From Nocardioides pocheonensis (GTDB lineage: Bacteria; Actinomycetota; Actinomycetes; Propionibacteriales; Nocardioidaceae): a DNA stretch of 64,000 nucleotides. The DNA is taken from positions 1-64,000 of the forward strand of contig NZ_RJSF01000005.1 of assembly GCF_003725535.1 (NCBI RefSeq), in the 5' to 3' direction. How positions within the stretch are numbered: position 1 is the stretch's first letter; each line of letters opens with the position of its first letter. Shown here one piece after another: positions 1 to 7,612 of the stretch. The notes under the pieces were generated by a model that was not told where the DNA came from, did no database searches, and was given only the letters and a program-made list of their open reading frames with translations. The translations under genes and the position numbers were made by a program.

Positions 1-341
1 AGCCGACAGCGAGACCGGTCCGGCCCCATGCCCCGTCGTCGCTGCCCGTCCCCCGGCACAGACCGCCACCAGGCCAGAGTGGTTTCGAGGCTCGCTGGCG
101 CTCGCACCTCAACCACCGGACGGCGGCGCAGACCCGCGGCCGACATCGAGACCCGGCCGCGCGCCGCCCGCGTCGCCGCCGACCGTTCCCCCGGCACAGA
201 CCGCGACCCGACAGAGCGGTTTCGGCAAGCTCAACCAGCGGTGGTTGCTTCCCTGCCAAGCGGCGTGGCTTCGAGGCTCGCTGGCGCTCGCACCTCAATC
301 GCCGGACCCTTCCCGGCGACAGCGCCCAGAAACACACACGC
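1..341. repeat. Non-coding repeat-rich stretch
   Basis: No convincing gene is seen here. Positions 81-119 carry a full copy of the palindromic-family repeat starting GGTTTCGAGGCTCGC and ending CTCAACCACCGG. A diverged copy lies at 267-305. A sister type (GGTTTCGGCAAGCTCAACCA) lies at about 218-241. The phrase CCCCCGGCACAGACCGC occurs at about 50-66 and again at 188-204, each followed by a repeat copy, so the stretch looks like two imperfect tandem blocks about 137 bases apart. The same repeats recur at 34.6, 36.2, 42.5, 44.1 and 61.0 kb. Confidence 0.7.
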
Positions 342-743
342 TCAGTGCTGGTGCACCCCGCGCAGCGCGGGACTCCGCTGCCGGGACAGCCGAGCGAAGT
401 AGCCCTCGCGCCCTGCGGCTACCAGGGCGGCGACCACGGCGATCGCCTCCGAGATCAGGGCGGTCCAGACGTAGCCGCCGGTCCAGTGGTCGTGCACGCC
501 GAAGAGACCCACCGTCGCGGCGATCGTGAACGCTCCGGCGGTCGACAGGCCGAAGCCGACCGCGAGCAGCAGGGGCACCCAGTGCCGCCAGGTGAGCAGC
601 AGCACCGCGATGACGAGGCCGCCGAACGTGTTGACCAGGAAGGCCGGTCCGACGCTCTGGTCGCGCACCCCTCCGAACCACATCTTCAGGTGCAGGAGTG
701 CCGACACCGTGACCGCCAGGGCCGCGACTGCTCGTGCGTACAT
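342..743 (-). CDS. Four-helix small membrane protein, unknown function
   Basis: A 133-residue protein made almost entirely of four hydrophobic stretches (about residues 4-18, 33-52, 56-80, 90-108) with a short basic C-terminus, so it is an integral membrane protein. The start at 743 is chosen because GGAACGGAGAA lies just upstream on the minus strand; the same frame stays open far upstream, antisense to the helicase gene, but that part is shadow. It is divergent from the DUF1801 gene across a 198-base gap. The fold resembles small DoxX-like or DUF4149-like membrane proteins, but no family motif is clear enough to name it. Confidence 0.75.
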   Translation of the reverse strand: MYARAVAALAVTVSALLHLKMWFGGVRDQSVGPAFLVNTFGGLVIAVLLLTWRHWVPLLLAVGFGLSTAGAFTIAATVGLFGVHDHWTGGYVWTALISEAIAVVAALVAAGREGYFARLSRQRSPALRGVHQH

Positions 744-941
744 CGCGTTCTCCGTTCCTCGTACGGGAGCCCGCGTGGGCTCGGATCCCTCACTCCTCAC
801 CACGAGCGACGACACGATCGGGTTCAACGACAACCACGCCGAGCCGGTCAGGAATCGAGAAGCACCCGTACGACGCCCGCCCCTAGCCTTGCTTGCAGGA
901 GGCCGGCACCAGCCGGGCCGCTGATCTCGAAGGGGAACGAC

Positions 942-1391
942 ATGCCTGCCAAGAAGGCCACCACCGAGTCCGACGGTTTCACCGCCGAGGAGCGCGCCGC
1001 GATGAAGGCCCGCGCCGCAGAGCTGCGCGCGGAGGGCAAGAAGGGCGCGAAGAAGGCCGACGGCCTGCAGGCGGTCCTCGACTCGATCGCCAAGATGAAC
1101 CCCGAGGACCGTGCCCTCGCCGAGCGGGTGCACGTCACGGTCAGCGCCGAGGCGCCCGACCTGGAGCCGAAGACCTGGTACGGCATGCCGGCGTACGCCA
1201 ACGCCGACGGCAAGGTCGTGCTGTTCTTCAAGAACGCCGGCAAGTTCAACGAGCGCTACTCGACCCTCGGGTTCGAGGGCGCCGCGCACCTCGACGACGG
1301 CGACCTCTGGCCGGTCGTGTTCGCGATCCAGGCCTGGACGCCTGCCGTGGAGAAGAAGGTCGCCGAGCTGGTGCGCGACGCGGTCTCCTGA
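942..1391 (+). CDS. DUF1801 domain protein
   Basis: A 149-residue cytoplasmic protein. Residues 1-45 are charged, alanine/lysine-rich and probably helical. Residues 50-149 match the DUF1801/YdhG-like fold, including the typical core KTWYGMPAYA, VVLFFKNAGKF and the FEGAAHLDDGDLWPV segment. Members of this fold are small and mostly uncharacterised; some bacillary relatives are called iron chaperones (family knowledge, not shown here). The ATG at 942 is preceded by AAGGGGAACGAC as a Shine-Dalgarno sequence. A TAGCCT -10-like hexamer lies near 892. A strong hairpin follows the stop, so it is probably monocistronic. Confidence 0.85.
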   Translation: MPAKKATTESDGFTAEERAAMKARAAELRAEGKKGAKKADGLQAVLDSIAKMNPEDRALAERVHVTVSAEAPDLEPKTWYGMPAYANADGKVVLFFKNAGKFNERYSTLGFEGAAHLDDGDLWPVVFAIQAWTPAVEKKVAELVRDAVS

Positions 1392-1416
1392 CCCACGAGC
1401 ACGACGGGGACGACGA

Positions 1417-1443
1417 AGGGAGAGGGGCACTGCCCCTCTCCCT
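1417..1443 (+). terminator. Strong hairpin after the DUF1801 gene
   Basis: A perfect 12-bp inverted repeat, AGGGAGAGGGGC and GCCCCTCTCCCT, with a 3-base loop, starting 26 bases after the stop codon. There is no U-tract, as is usual in very GC-rich actinobacteria. It probably ends the upstream transcript and insulates the helicase promoter region. Confidence 0.7.
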
Positions 1444-1463
1444 CTCCAACGTATAGCGCACCC

Positions 1464-1484
1464 GGGGTCTTGCGGCAAGGCCCC
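1464..1484 (+). promoter_or_regulatory. Rifamycin-associated element (RAE)-like palindrome
   Basis: An inverted repeat with arms GGGGTCTTGC and GCAAGGCCCC around a central G, 9 of 10 positions paired, located 24 bases before the helicase start. It closely matches the RAE consensus as I recall it (GGGGCTTGCGGCAAGGCCCC), known from actinomycete rifamycin-inactivation genes and helR genes. A TATAGC -10-like sequence lies just upstream at 1452-1457. The position and match support rifamycin-inducible control of the next gene. Confidence 0.8.
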
Positions 1485-1508
1485 GGTCCGGCCCCAGAAT
1501 CGCCCGTC

Positions 1509-3722
1509 GTGACCCCGAACCTGACCCGTGCCTTCGCCCTCCCCGACCATCTCGCCGCCAAGTCCGACCCCGCCCTCGTCGCCGCCGACGAGGCCCACTT
1601 CGCCGCCGTCGCCGACAGCCTCGAGCAGACCGTCGCCGACCTGACCGACCGCCTCGACCAGGCCCGCAAGGGCCCGGGCGGCACCGGCCAGGAGGCGCTC
1701 GACCGCGACCAGGAGGTGCACCGGCTCACCGCCCGGCTGCGCACGCTGCGTCGCTACGGGCTCGACCTGTGCCTGGGCCGGATGGTCACCGAGGACGCCG
1801 GGCCGGTGTACGTCGGCCGGCTGGGGCTCGGCGACCGCGACGGCCGGCGGCTGCTGGTGGACTGGCGCTCCCCCGCCGCCGAGCCGTTCTTCGCCGCCAC
1901 GCTCGCGAACCCGATGGGCCTGGTCAGCCGCCGGCGCTACCGCTGGACGCGTGGCCGCGTCACCGACTACTGGGACGAGGCGTTCACCGCCGAGGGGCTG
2001 GACGGGCCGCTCGCGCTCGACGAGGACTCGGCACTGATCGCCAGCCTGGCGGGCAGCCGATCGGACCGGATGCGCGACGTGCTCACCACCATCCAGGCCG
2101 ACCAGGACGCGATCATCCGCGCCGGCTCGCGCGGCGCGCTGGTGGTCGACGGCGGCCCGGGCACCGGCAAGACCGTGGTGGCCCTCCACCGCGCCGCCTA
2201 CCTCCTGTACGCCGACCCGCGACTCGGCCATCGCCGTGGCGGCGTGCTCTTCGTCGGGCCCCACCAGCCCTACCTGGCCTACGTCTCCGACGTGCTGCCG
2301 AGCCTCGGGGAGGAGGGCGTGCAGACCTGCACCCTGCGCGACCTGGTGCCGGAAGGGGCTGCCGCGGCTGCCGAGCGCGACCCCGAGGTGGCGCGGCTGA
2401 AGGCATCGGCAGACCTGGTGAGGGCGATCGAGCCGGCGGTCCGGTTCCACGAGGAGCCGCCGAAGGAGGGCATGGAGGTCGAGACCCCGTGGTGCGACCT
2501 CTGGCTGAGCACCGAGGACTGGGCCGAGGCGTTCGACGCACCCGCCCCCGGCACGCCGCACAACGAGGCCCGCGACCAGGTCTGGGAGGAGCTCATGACG
2601 ATCCTGGTCGACAAGGCCGAGCTCGACGACGTGCCGGAGGACCAGCTGCGACGGGCGCTCGTGCAGAACACCGCGCTGGTCACCGCGTTCGGCCGGGCCT
2701 GGCCGGTCGTGGAGGCCACCGACCTGGTCGCCGACCTGTGGTCCGTGCCGGCGTACCTGCGCCTCTGCGCACCGTGGCTCGGACCCGACGAGGTCCGCGC
2801 CCTCCAGCGCGCCGACGCCCAGGCGTGGACCACCGCCGACCTGCCGCTGCTCGACGCGGCCCGGCAGCGCCTCGGTGACCCCGAGGCCTCGCGGCGCCGC
2901 CGCAGGGAGGAGGCCGCGGCGGCCGCCCAGCGCGAGGAGATGGCACGCGTCGTTGACGACCTGATCGCCACCGACGACTCCGAGATGCTGGTGATGTCGA
3001 TGCTGCGCGGCGAGGACCTCGCCGCCGCGCTGGTCGACGAGTCCGCGACGCCCGCGCTCGACCCCGACCTGCTCGCCGGACCGTTCGCGCACGTCGTCGT
3101 CGACGAGGCCCAGGAGCTGACCGACGCGGAGTGGCAGATGCTGCTGGTCCGCTGCCCCTCGCGCAGCTTCACGGTCGTCGGCGACCGGGCCCAGGCCCGC
3201 CACGGTTTCACCGAGTCGTGGGAGCAGCGCCTCGAGCGGGTCGGGCTCGACCACGTCAGGCTCGCGTCGCTGAGCATCAACTACCGCACGCCGGAGGAGG
3301 TGATGGCCGAAGCGGCGCCGGTGATCCGCGCTGCCCTGCCGGACGCGAACGTGCCGGTCTCGATCCGCAGCACCGGCGAACCGGTGGTCCACGCGCCGCT
3401 CACCGACCTGCGACCGATCCTCGACTCCTGGCTCGCCGAGCACGCCGAGGGCATCGCCTGCGTCATCACCGTCGGTGACGTCGCCGTGCCCGAGAGCTCA
3501 CGGGTCCGGACGCTCACGCCGGAGCTCGCCAAGGGCCTGGAGTTCGACCTGGTCGTGCTCGTCGACCCGGAGGACTTCGGCGACGGCGTCGAGGGCGCCG
3601 TCGACCGGTACGTCGCGATGACCCGGGCCACCCGGCGGCTGGTGGTGCTGACCGGCGACGAAGACCCGACCGCCCGGGTCGGCGTACGCTCGCAGGAACG
3701 CCGACCGAGGGAGCACGCGTGA
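1509..3722 (+). CDS. helR: HelR-type RNA polymerase recycling motor ATPase (HelD/UvrD-like helicase family)
   Basis: A 737-residue superfamily 1 helicase-like ATPase of the HelD class. HelR proteins bind RNA polymerase, pull it off DNA and displace rifamycins, giving resistance (family knowledge). Seen here: an N-terminal helical arm (residues ~1-75), Walker A GGPGTGKT near 215-222 followed by VVALHRAAYLLY, typical of HelD; a Walker B-like VVVDEAQ near 528-535; GDRAQ; NYRTPEEV near 591; and the C-terminal MTRATRRL near 704. GTG at 1509 is chosen because in-frame upstream starts fall inside the RAE palindrome, and the protein then begins like other HelR proteins (LPDHLAAKSDPALVAADEAHF). The RAE at 1464-1484 suggests rifamycin induction. 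Its stop overlaps the start of the desaturase gene by 4 bases. Confidence 0.88.
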   Translation: MTPNLTRAFALPDHLAAKSDPALVAADEAHFAAVADSLEQTVADLTDRLDQARKGPGGTGQEALDRDQEVHRLTARLRTLRRYGLDLCLGRMVTEDAGPVYVGRLGLGDRDGRRLLVDWRSPAAEPFFAATLANPMGLVSRRRYRWTRGRVTDYWDEAFTAEGLDGPLALDEDSALIASLAGSRSDRMRDVLTTIQADQDAIIRAGSRGALVVDGGPGTGKTVVALHRAAYLLYADPRLGHRRGGVLFVGPHQPYLAYVSDVLPSLGEEGVQTCTLRDLVPEGAAAAAERDPEVARLKASADLVRAIEPAVRFHEEPPKEGMEVETPWCDLWLSTEDWAEAFDAPAPGTPHNEARDQVWEELMTILVDKAELDDVPEDQLRRALVQNTALVTAFGRAWPVVEATDLVADLWSVPAYLRLCAPWLGPDEVRALQRADAQAWTTADLPLLDAARQRLGDPEASRRRRREEAAAAAQREEMARVVDDLIATDDSEMLVMSMLRGEDLAAALVDESATPALDPDLLAGPFAHVVVDEAQELTDAEWQMLLVRCPSRSFTVVGDRAQARHGFTESWEQRLERVGLDHVRLASLSINYRTPEEVMAEAAPVIRAALPDANVPVSIRSTGEPVVHAPLTDLRPILDSWLAEHAEGIACVITVGDVAVPESSRVRTLTPELAKGLEFDLVVLVDPEDFGDGVEGAVDRYVAMTRATRRLVVLTGDEDPTARVGVRSQERRPREHA

Positions 3723-4672
3723 GCACTGCGAACCACCTGCTGGAGGAGCTGGAGCCGGTCGTCGAGGCGAACCTCGACCGCCACCTCGCGATGGCGCAGG
3801 AGTGGCATCCGCACGACTACGTCCCGTGGGGCGAGGGGCGCGACTTCGCGTTCCTCGGCGGCGAGGACTGGGCGCCGGAGCAGTCACGGCTCTCGGAGAC
3901 CGCCAAGGCCGCGATGATCACGAACCTGCTCACCGAGGACAACCTGCCCTCCTACCACCGCGAGATCGCCACGCGCTTCGGCCGCGACGGCGCCTGGGGC
4001 ACCTGGGTCGGGCGCTGGACCGCGGAGGAGAACCGGCACGGCATCGCGATGCGCGACTACCTGGTGGTCACCCGCGGCGTCGACCCGGTGGAGCTGGAGC
4101 GGGCGCGGATGGACTACATGACGTCCGGCTACGACTCCGGCGACAAGACCGCGCTCGAGGCGGTGACCTACGTGTCCTTCCAGGAGCTGGCGACCCGGGT
4201 CTCGCACCGCAACACCGGCAAGGTCACCCAGGACCCGATCGCCGACCAGCTGCTCGCCCGGATCTCCAAGGACGAGAACCTGCACATGGTCTTCTACCGC
4301 AACATCGTCGCGGCGGCGCTGGAGATCGCGCCCGACGAGACCATGCGGGCGATCGCCGACGAGGTGATCGGCTTCGAGATGCCGGGCGCGACCATGGCGG
4401 GCTTCCGGCGCAACTCCATGATCATCGCCAAGGCCGGCATCTACGACCTGCGGCTGCACCACGACGACGTGATCATGCCGGTGCTGCGGCACTGGGACGT
4501 CTTCGGTCGCACCGGCCTCGGCGAGGTCGGCGAGAAGGCCCGCCAGGAGCTCGCCGTGTTCCTCGACGGCCTCGACCAGCAGGCCAGCAGGTTCGTCGAG
4601 CGTCGCGCCGAGCAGCGGGCCCGCGCCGCAGCCACCGCCGAGAGCGACGAGACTCCCGACATCGCCTCCTGA
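3719..4672 (+). CDS. Acyl-ACP desaturase (fatty acid desaturase type 2)
   Basis: A 317-residue soluble di-iron desaturase of the plant stearoyl-ACP/mycobacterial DesA type. It would introduce a double bond into acyl-ACP using O2 and reduced ferredoxin. Iron ligand motifs are visible: E in NLLTEDNLP, the first ExxH in EENRHG (E104/H107), a middle E in SFQELATR, and the second ExxH in DENLH (E186/H189). The C-terminal 20 residues are a low-complexity Ala/Glu/Arg tail. The GTG start overlaps the TGA of helR (GTGA), so translation is probably coupled and the gene shares the RAE-controlled transcript. Whether lipid desaturation belongs to the rifamycin response is unknown. Confidence 0.9.
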   Translation: MSTANHLLEELEPVVEANLDRHLAMAQEWHPHDYVPWGEGRDFAFLGGEDWAPEQSRLSETAKAAMITNLLTEDNLPSYHREIATRFGRDGAWGTWVGRWTAEENRHGIAMRDYLVVTRGVDPVELERARMDYMTSGYDSGDKTALEAVTYVSFQELATRVSHRNTGKVTQDPIADQLLARISKDENLHMVFYRNIVAAALEIAPDETMRAIADEVIGFEMPGATMAGFRRNSMIIAKAGIYDLRLHHDDVIMPVLRHWDVFGRTGLGEVGEKARQELAVFLDGLDQQASRFVERRAEQRARAAATAESDETPDIAS

Positions 4673-4675
4673 GCG

Positions 4676-5434
4676 TCAGCGGGGAGCCGGGGCGACGTCG
4701 GGCGTCTGCACCCGCCGCAGCAGCACCACGGCGTACGCCGCAGCCACGACCAGCGCCACGCTCGCGTCGGAGAGCAGCAGCCCGCGGCCCCACTCGAACG
4801 GCGTGCGCGAGTCGGTGAACCCGGCCAGGAGCAGGAACGCCGCGGCGCCGCCGAAGGCCGTCATGCCGATCGCCGGCACGACGCCGTCGGCAGGCGCGCT
4901 CGTCCGGCGCCGCAGCAGCCAGAGGACGCCGAGGCTGGCCAGCAGGCACAGCAGCGCGAACCCGCCGCGCAGCACCAGCGTGTCGGCGGCGTTCTCCGAG
5001 GCGGCCGCCGCCGGCCAGTCGGCGGCGCCGGGCTGCACGGCCAGCCAGTGCGCGACCTGGGAGGCCGAGGCGACGGTGTCGTGCGGGAACCCGAAGGTCG
5101 CGGTCGTCGAGGTGACCGCGGCGACGAGCCGCGACAGCAGGGTGCCGGCGAGCACGGTCGCCGAGCCGACGGCAGCGAGCTGGGCGCCGCCCAGGGCGAG
5201 CGGGGTGAGCCGGGCCAGGACGGGGCCGTTCGCGGCGCGCGCGACCTGCCGGACGGTGCCGAACCGCTCGATGGCGACGCGCTCGGCGTCGGGCTCGGCG
5301 GCACCGGCCGCGACCTCGCGCGCGACGGTGTCGCGCAGGTGCTCCTCGGCCTCCACGAGGAAGCGGCGGGACCGGGCCGGGCCGACGCGCAGCCGGGCCG
5401 CGAGGTCGTCGAGGTAGGTGTCGATGAGGTCCAT
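4676..5434 (-). CDS. HAAS/permease-prefix-domain membrane protein
   Basis: A 252-residue protein. Residues 1-70 form the helical HAAS-type prefix domain (DLIDTYLDDLAARLR ... EAEEHLRDTVAREVAAG ... AERVAIERFGTVRQVA), which in characterised systems partners a PadR repressor. The rest contains about four membrane segments, with a break for an extracellular loop near 115-150. The ATG at 5434 overlaps the stop of padR by ATGA, so the two are translationally coupled; the frame remains open 16 codons further but that lies inside padR. It probably acts in the membrane as part of a PadR-controlled stress unit. The exact role is unknown. Confidence 0.82.
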   Translation of the reverse strand: MDLIDTYLDDLAARLRVGPARSRRFLVEAEEHLRDTVAREVAAGAAEPDAERVAIERFGTVRQVARAANGPVLARLTPLALGGAQLAAVGSATVLAGTLLSRLVAAVTSTTATFGFPHDTVASASQVAHWLAVQPGAADWPAAAASENAADTLVLRGGFALLCLLASLGVLWLLRRRTSAPADGVVPAIGMTAFGGAAAFLLLAGFTDSRTPFEWGRGLLLSDASVALVVAAAYAVVLLRRVQTPDVAPAPR

Positions 5435-5754
5435 CACGCCGTCCCCAGCACGCTGGACATGCTCGCCGCGAAGCGGTGCCACTGCCGCGACTGCTCCGCC
5501 AGCGCCTTCTCGCCGGGCGCGGTCAGCCGGTAGATCCGACGCCGCCGTCCCTCGAGGGTGGCCCAGTCACTGGCCAGCAGCCCCTCGCGCTCGAGCCGGT
5601 GCAGCGCCGGGTAGACCGTGCCCTCCGGCAGGTCGAACTCCCCCTCGCTGCGCCGCCGCAGCTCGGCGATCACCTCGTAGCCGTGGGCCGCGCCCTGCCG
5701 GAGCACCGACAGGATCAGCAGGTCAAGGTGTCCCTTGACGCGCTCTCTTCCCAT
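5434..5754 (-). CDS. PadR-family transcriptional repressor
   Basis: A 106-residue winged-helix protein of the short PadR subfamily. It begins VKGHLDLLILSVLRQGAAHGYEVI, the hallmark N-terminal helix, then shows FDLPEGTVYPALHRLEREGLL as recognition helix and wing, and ends in a C-terminal dimerisation helix. The ATG at 5754 sits inside a perfect inverted repeat (5751-5775) that is very probably its own operator. A TAGACT hexamer lies 8 bases before the ATG, so the message may be leaderless. It is followed, with a 4-base overlap, by the HAAS membrane gene, and it is divergent from the small membrane gene at 5783. Confidence 0.92.
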   Translation of the reverse strand: MGRERVKGHLDLLILSVLRQGAAHGYEVIAELRRRSEGEFDLPEGTVYPALHRLEREGLLASDWATLEGRRRRIYRLTAPGEKALAEQSRQWHRFAASMSSVLGTA

Positions 5755-5775
5755 ACCTAGGCAGTCTAGGTATGG
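5751..5775. promoter_or_regulatory. Perfect inverted-repeat operator between padR and the divergent gene
   Basis: CCATACCTAG, 5-base spacer GCAGT, CTAGGTATGG: a perfect 10-bp inverted repeat that includes the padR start codon. It overlaps both predicted -10 hexamers, TAGACT on the minus strand (5768-5763) and TATGGT on the plus strand (5771-5776). A dimeric PadR bound here would block both divergent promoters. Confidence 0.85.
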
Positions 5776-5782
5776 TCGCGAC

Positions 5783-6148
5783 GTGACGCAAGCACCCCTC
5801 CTCACCCGGCCCGTCCCGCTGGCCGTCGCCGCCGTCGGCCTCGGTGCCGTGCTCGGCGCGCTGTGCGCGCGGGTCGTCCTCGTCGGCTCCGGGCTGAGCC
5901 TCGTCCCGTGGGCGGTCGCCGGCCTGGCGTCGGGCGCGTGCTGCCGGTCGCGGACCATGGCTGCAGCGGTCGGGGCGCTCTACGGCTTCGCGCTGGCCTT
6001 CACCTTCATGACCGTCGGGTACGACGGCGCGGCGCCGCTGCACACCCGCCTGCTCCCGTTCTGCCTCTTCGGGCTGGTCGGCGCCGTCTGCGGCAGCGTG
6101 CTGGCACTCGCAGGCCGGCAGGTCGCCGGGAAGCTCGCGAGTCGCTGA
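5783..6148 (+). CDS. Small hydrophobic membrane protein
   Basis: A 121-residue protein with four hydrophobic segments (about residues 11-35, 41-58, 62-84, 92-112). No domain is recognised. The GTG at 5783 is preferred because TATGGT lies exactly 6 bases upstream, a typical actinobacterial leaderless arrangement, and because the palindromic operator occupies the DNA just before it; the longer frame from 5735 would start inside padR. It shares the PadR operator and is therefore probably regulated with the padR/HAAS pair. The stop is one base from the end of the convergent protease gene. Confidence 0.7.
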   Translation: MTQAPLLTRPVPLAVAAVGLGAVLGALCARVVLVGSGLSLVPWAVAGLASGACCRSRTMAAAVGALYGFALAFTFMTVGYDGAAPLHTRLLPFCLFGLVGAVCGSVLALAGRQVAGKLASR

Positions 6149-6149
6149 C

Positions 6150-6893
6150 CTACGGCAGGGTGACGTAGCCGGCGAGGAAGTCTCGCGCGGAGGCGGTGTC
6201 CAGCCGGTAGTCCACGTTGGTCGACCGGCAGATCGCGTCGCCGGTGATCGTCGTGGCGGCGACGACGTCGGAGCTGCCGAGGAAGTTCGGCCCGCCGGAG
6301 TCGCCGTAGCAGGTGCCGCCGTTGCCGGTCGACGGGTTCATCGAGATCCGCAGCCAGGCCGGGTTGATCGAGTTCAGCGTGCCGGTCGCGACCATCCGCA
6401 CGTCGTCGTAGAGGTACTGGTGGCCACCGGGCGAGTTGGTAACCTCGTGGGCGCCGTACCCGACCGAGGTGAACTGCTGCGTGCTCGGCAGGTTCGACAG
6501 CGAGCCGGCCGCGGGCAGCTTGGCCGGGGTGATCCTCGGCGCGGTGTCGAGCACGACGACGGCGATGTCGTGCGGGTCGCTCTGTGCGCCGTTGTAGAGC
6601 GGATCGGCGTGCCAGGTGCCGGCGTACACCTTGTCGCCGTCCTGGTACGCCGGGTCGAAGGTGACCCGGACCCGATCGCCCTCGGCGCAGTGCGCCGCGG
6701 TCAGGAACACCTTCGGCGCGATCAGCGTGCCGGAGCAGTAGATCCAGGTGCCGTCGGAGTACGCCTGCGCGGCCACGAGGCCGCCGACATTGGGATGACC
6801 GGTGCCGTCGGCGGTGCCGTAGGTGATCGCCGCGGCAGGAGCCGCGAACCCGAGCACTCCGAGGACGGTGACAAGCAGGACCAGACGGCGCAT
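6150..6893 (-). CDS. Secreted trypsin-like serine protease
   Basis: A 247-residue chymotrypsin-fold protease. Residues 1-22 are a Sec signal peptide (MRRLVLLVTV then a hydrophobic core, cleavage after APAAA). The catalytic triad is visible: His68 in LTAAHC, Asp109 in DPHDIAVV, Ser199 in CYGDSGGP. Cysteine pairs flank the His and Ser loops. The start at 6893 is chosen over a codon 27 bases upstream because GGGGAG lies 6 bases before it and because the signal peptide then begins properly. It is secreted and probably released. It is monocistronic, convergent with the upstream membrane gene and downstream of a two-component system on the same strand. Confidence 0.92.
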   Translation of the reverse strand: MRRLVLLVTVLGVLGFAAPAAAITYGTADGTGHPNVGGLVAAQAYSDGTWIYCSGTLIAPKVFLTAAHCAEGDRVRVTFDPAYQDGDKVYAGTWHADPLYNGAQSDPHDIAVVVLDTAPRITPAKLPAAGSLSNLPSTQQFTSVGYGAHEVTNSPGGHQYLYDDVRMVATGTLNSINPAWLRISMNPSTGNGGTCYGDSGGPNFLGSSDVVAATTITGDAICRSTNVDYRLDTASARDFLAGYVTLP

Positions 6894-6933
6894 CGATCTC
6901 CCCTTCTCGACTGCGGTCACCCTAGGCCCGGGC

Positions 6934-7605
6934 TCAGTCGGCGTCGAGCCCCTGCTCGATCGCGTAGCGAGTGAGCTCGACGCGGTTGTGCATCTGCAGC
7001 TTGGTCAGGGTGTTCTGCACGTGGTTCTGCACCGTGCGGTGCGAGAGCACCAGCCGCTCGGCGATCTGCCGGTAGGAGAGGCCCTTGGCGACCATCTTCA
7101 GCACCTCGGTCTCGCGCTCGGTCAGCCGCGGCTGCGCCGGGTCGGGCGTGGGCGCGTCGGAGATCCGCTGGAACTCCCCGAGCACCAGGCCGGCCAGGCC
7201 CGGGGTGAACACGGGGTCACCCTGGGCGACGCGGCGTACGGCGGCCAGCAGGTCCTCGCGCGACGCCGACTTCACCAGGTAGCCGGTCGCGCCGGCCTTC
7301 ACCGCCGCGAGCACGTCGGCCTGCTCGCCCGACGCCGACAGGACCAGCACCTTGACGTCCGGGTCCTGGGCGACGACCTGCGTGGTGACCTCGACCCCGT
7401 CGGGGGCCGGGATCTGCAGGTCGAGCACGACCACGTCGGGACGCGCGGCAGGGAACCGCGCCAGGGCCTCGCGCCCGTCGGCCGCCACCGCGACCACGTC
7501 GTGACCGGCGGCGACCAGGTCGCGCTCGACGGCGTCGCGCCACATCGGGTGGTCGTCGACCACCATCACGCGCAGGGGCGGGTTCTCCTCGGTCTCGCTC
7601 ATCAC
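6934..7605 (-). CDS. LuxR/NarL-family response regulator
   Basis: A 223-residue protein (222 if it starts at the ATG at 7602 rather than the GTG at 7605; AAGG lies at a usable distance from both). The receiver domain at residues ~10-130 has the acidic pair in MVVDDHP, the phosphoacceptor Asp in VVVLDLQIP (~61) and the conserved Lys in GYLVKSAS. The LuxR helix-turn-helix at ~155-215 includes LTERETEVLKMVAKGLSYRQIAERL in two parts. It lies 7 bases after the histidine kinase gene on the same strand and is its likely partner. The protease downstream could be one of its targets, but nothing in the sequence shows it. Confidence 0.93.
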   Translation of the reverse strand: MMSETEENPPLRVMVVDDHPMWRDAVERDLVAAGHDVVAVAADGREALARFPAARPDVVVLDLQIPAPDGVEVTTQVVAQDPDVKVLVLSASGEQADVLAAVKAGATGYLVKSASREDLLAAVRRVAQGDPVFTPGLAGLVLGEFQRISDAPTPDPAQPRLTERETEVLKMVAKGLSYRQIAERLVLSHRTVQNHVQNTLTKLQMHNRVELTRYAIEQGLDAD

Positions 7606-7612
7606 GACGACC

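Noticed and set aside
1470-1508. Upstream in-frame start for the HelR gene
   Set aside because: It lies inside the RAE palindrome; the GTG at 1509 gives a normal HelR N-terminus.
342-3443. A 1033-codon open frame on the minus strand
   Set aside because: Only its last 133 codons (342-743) look like protein; the rest is antisense to the helicase gene and has the Gly/Arg/His-rich composition of a GC-rich shadow frame.
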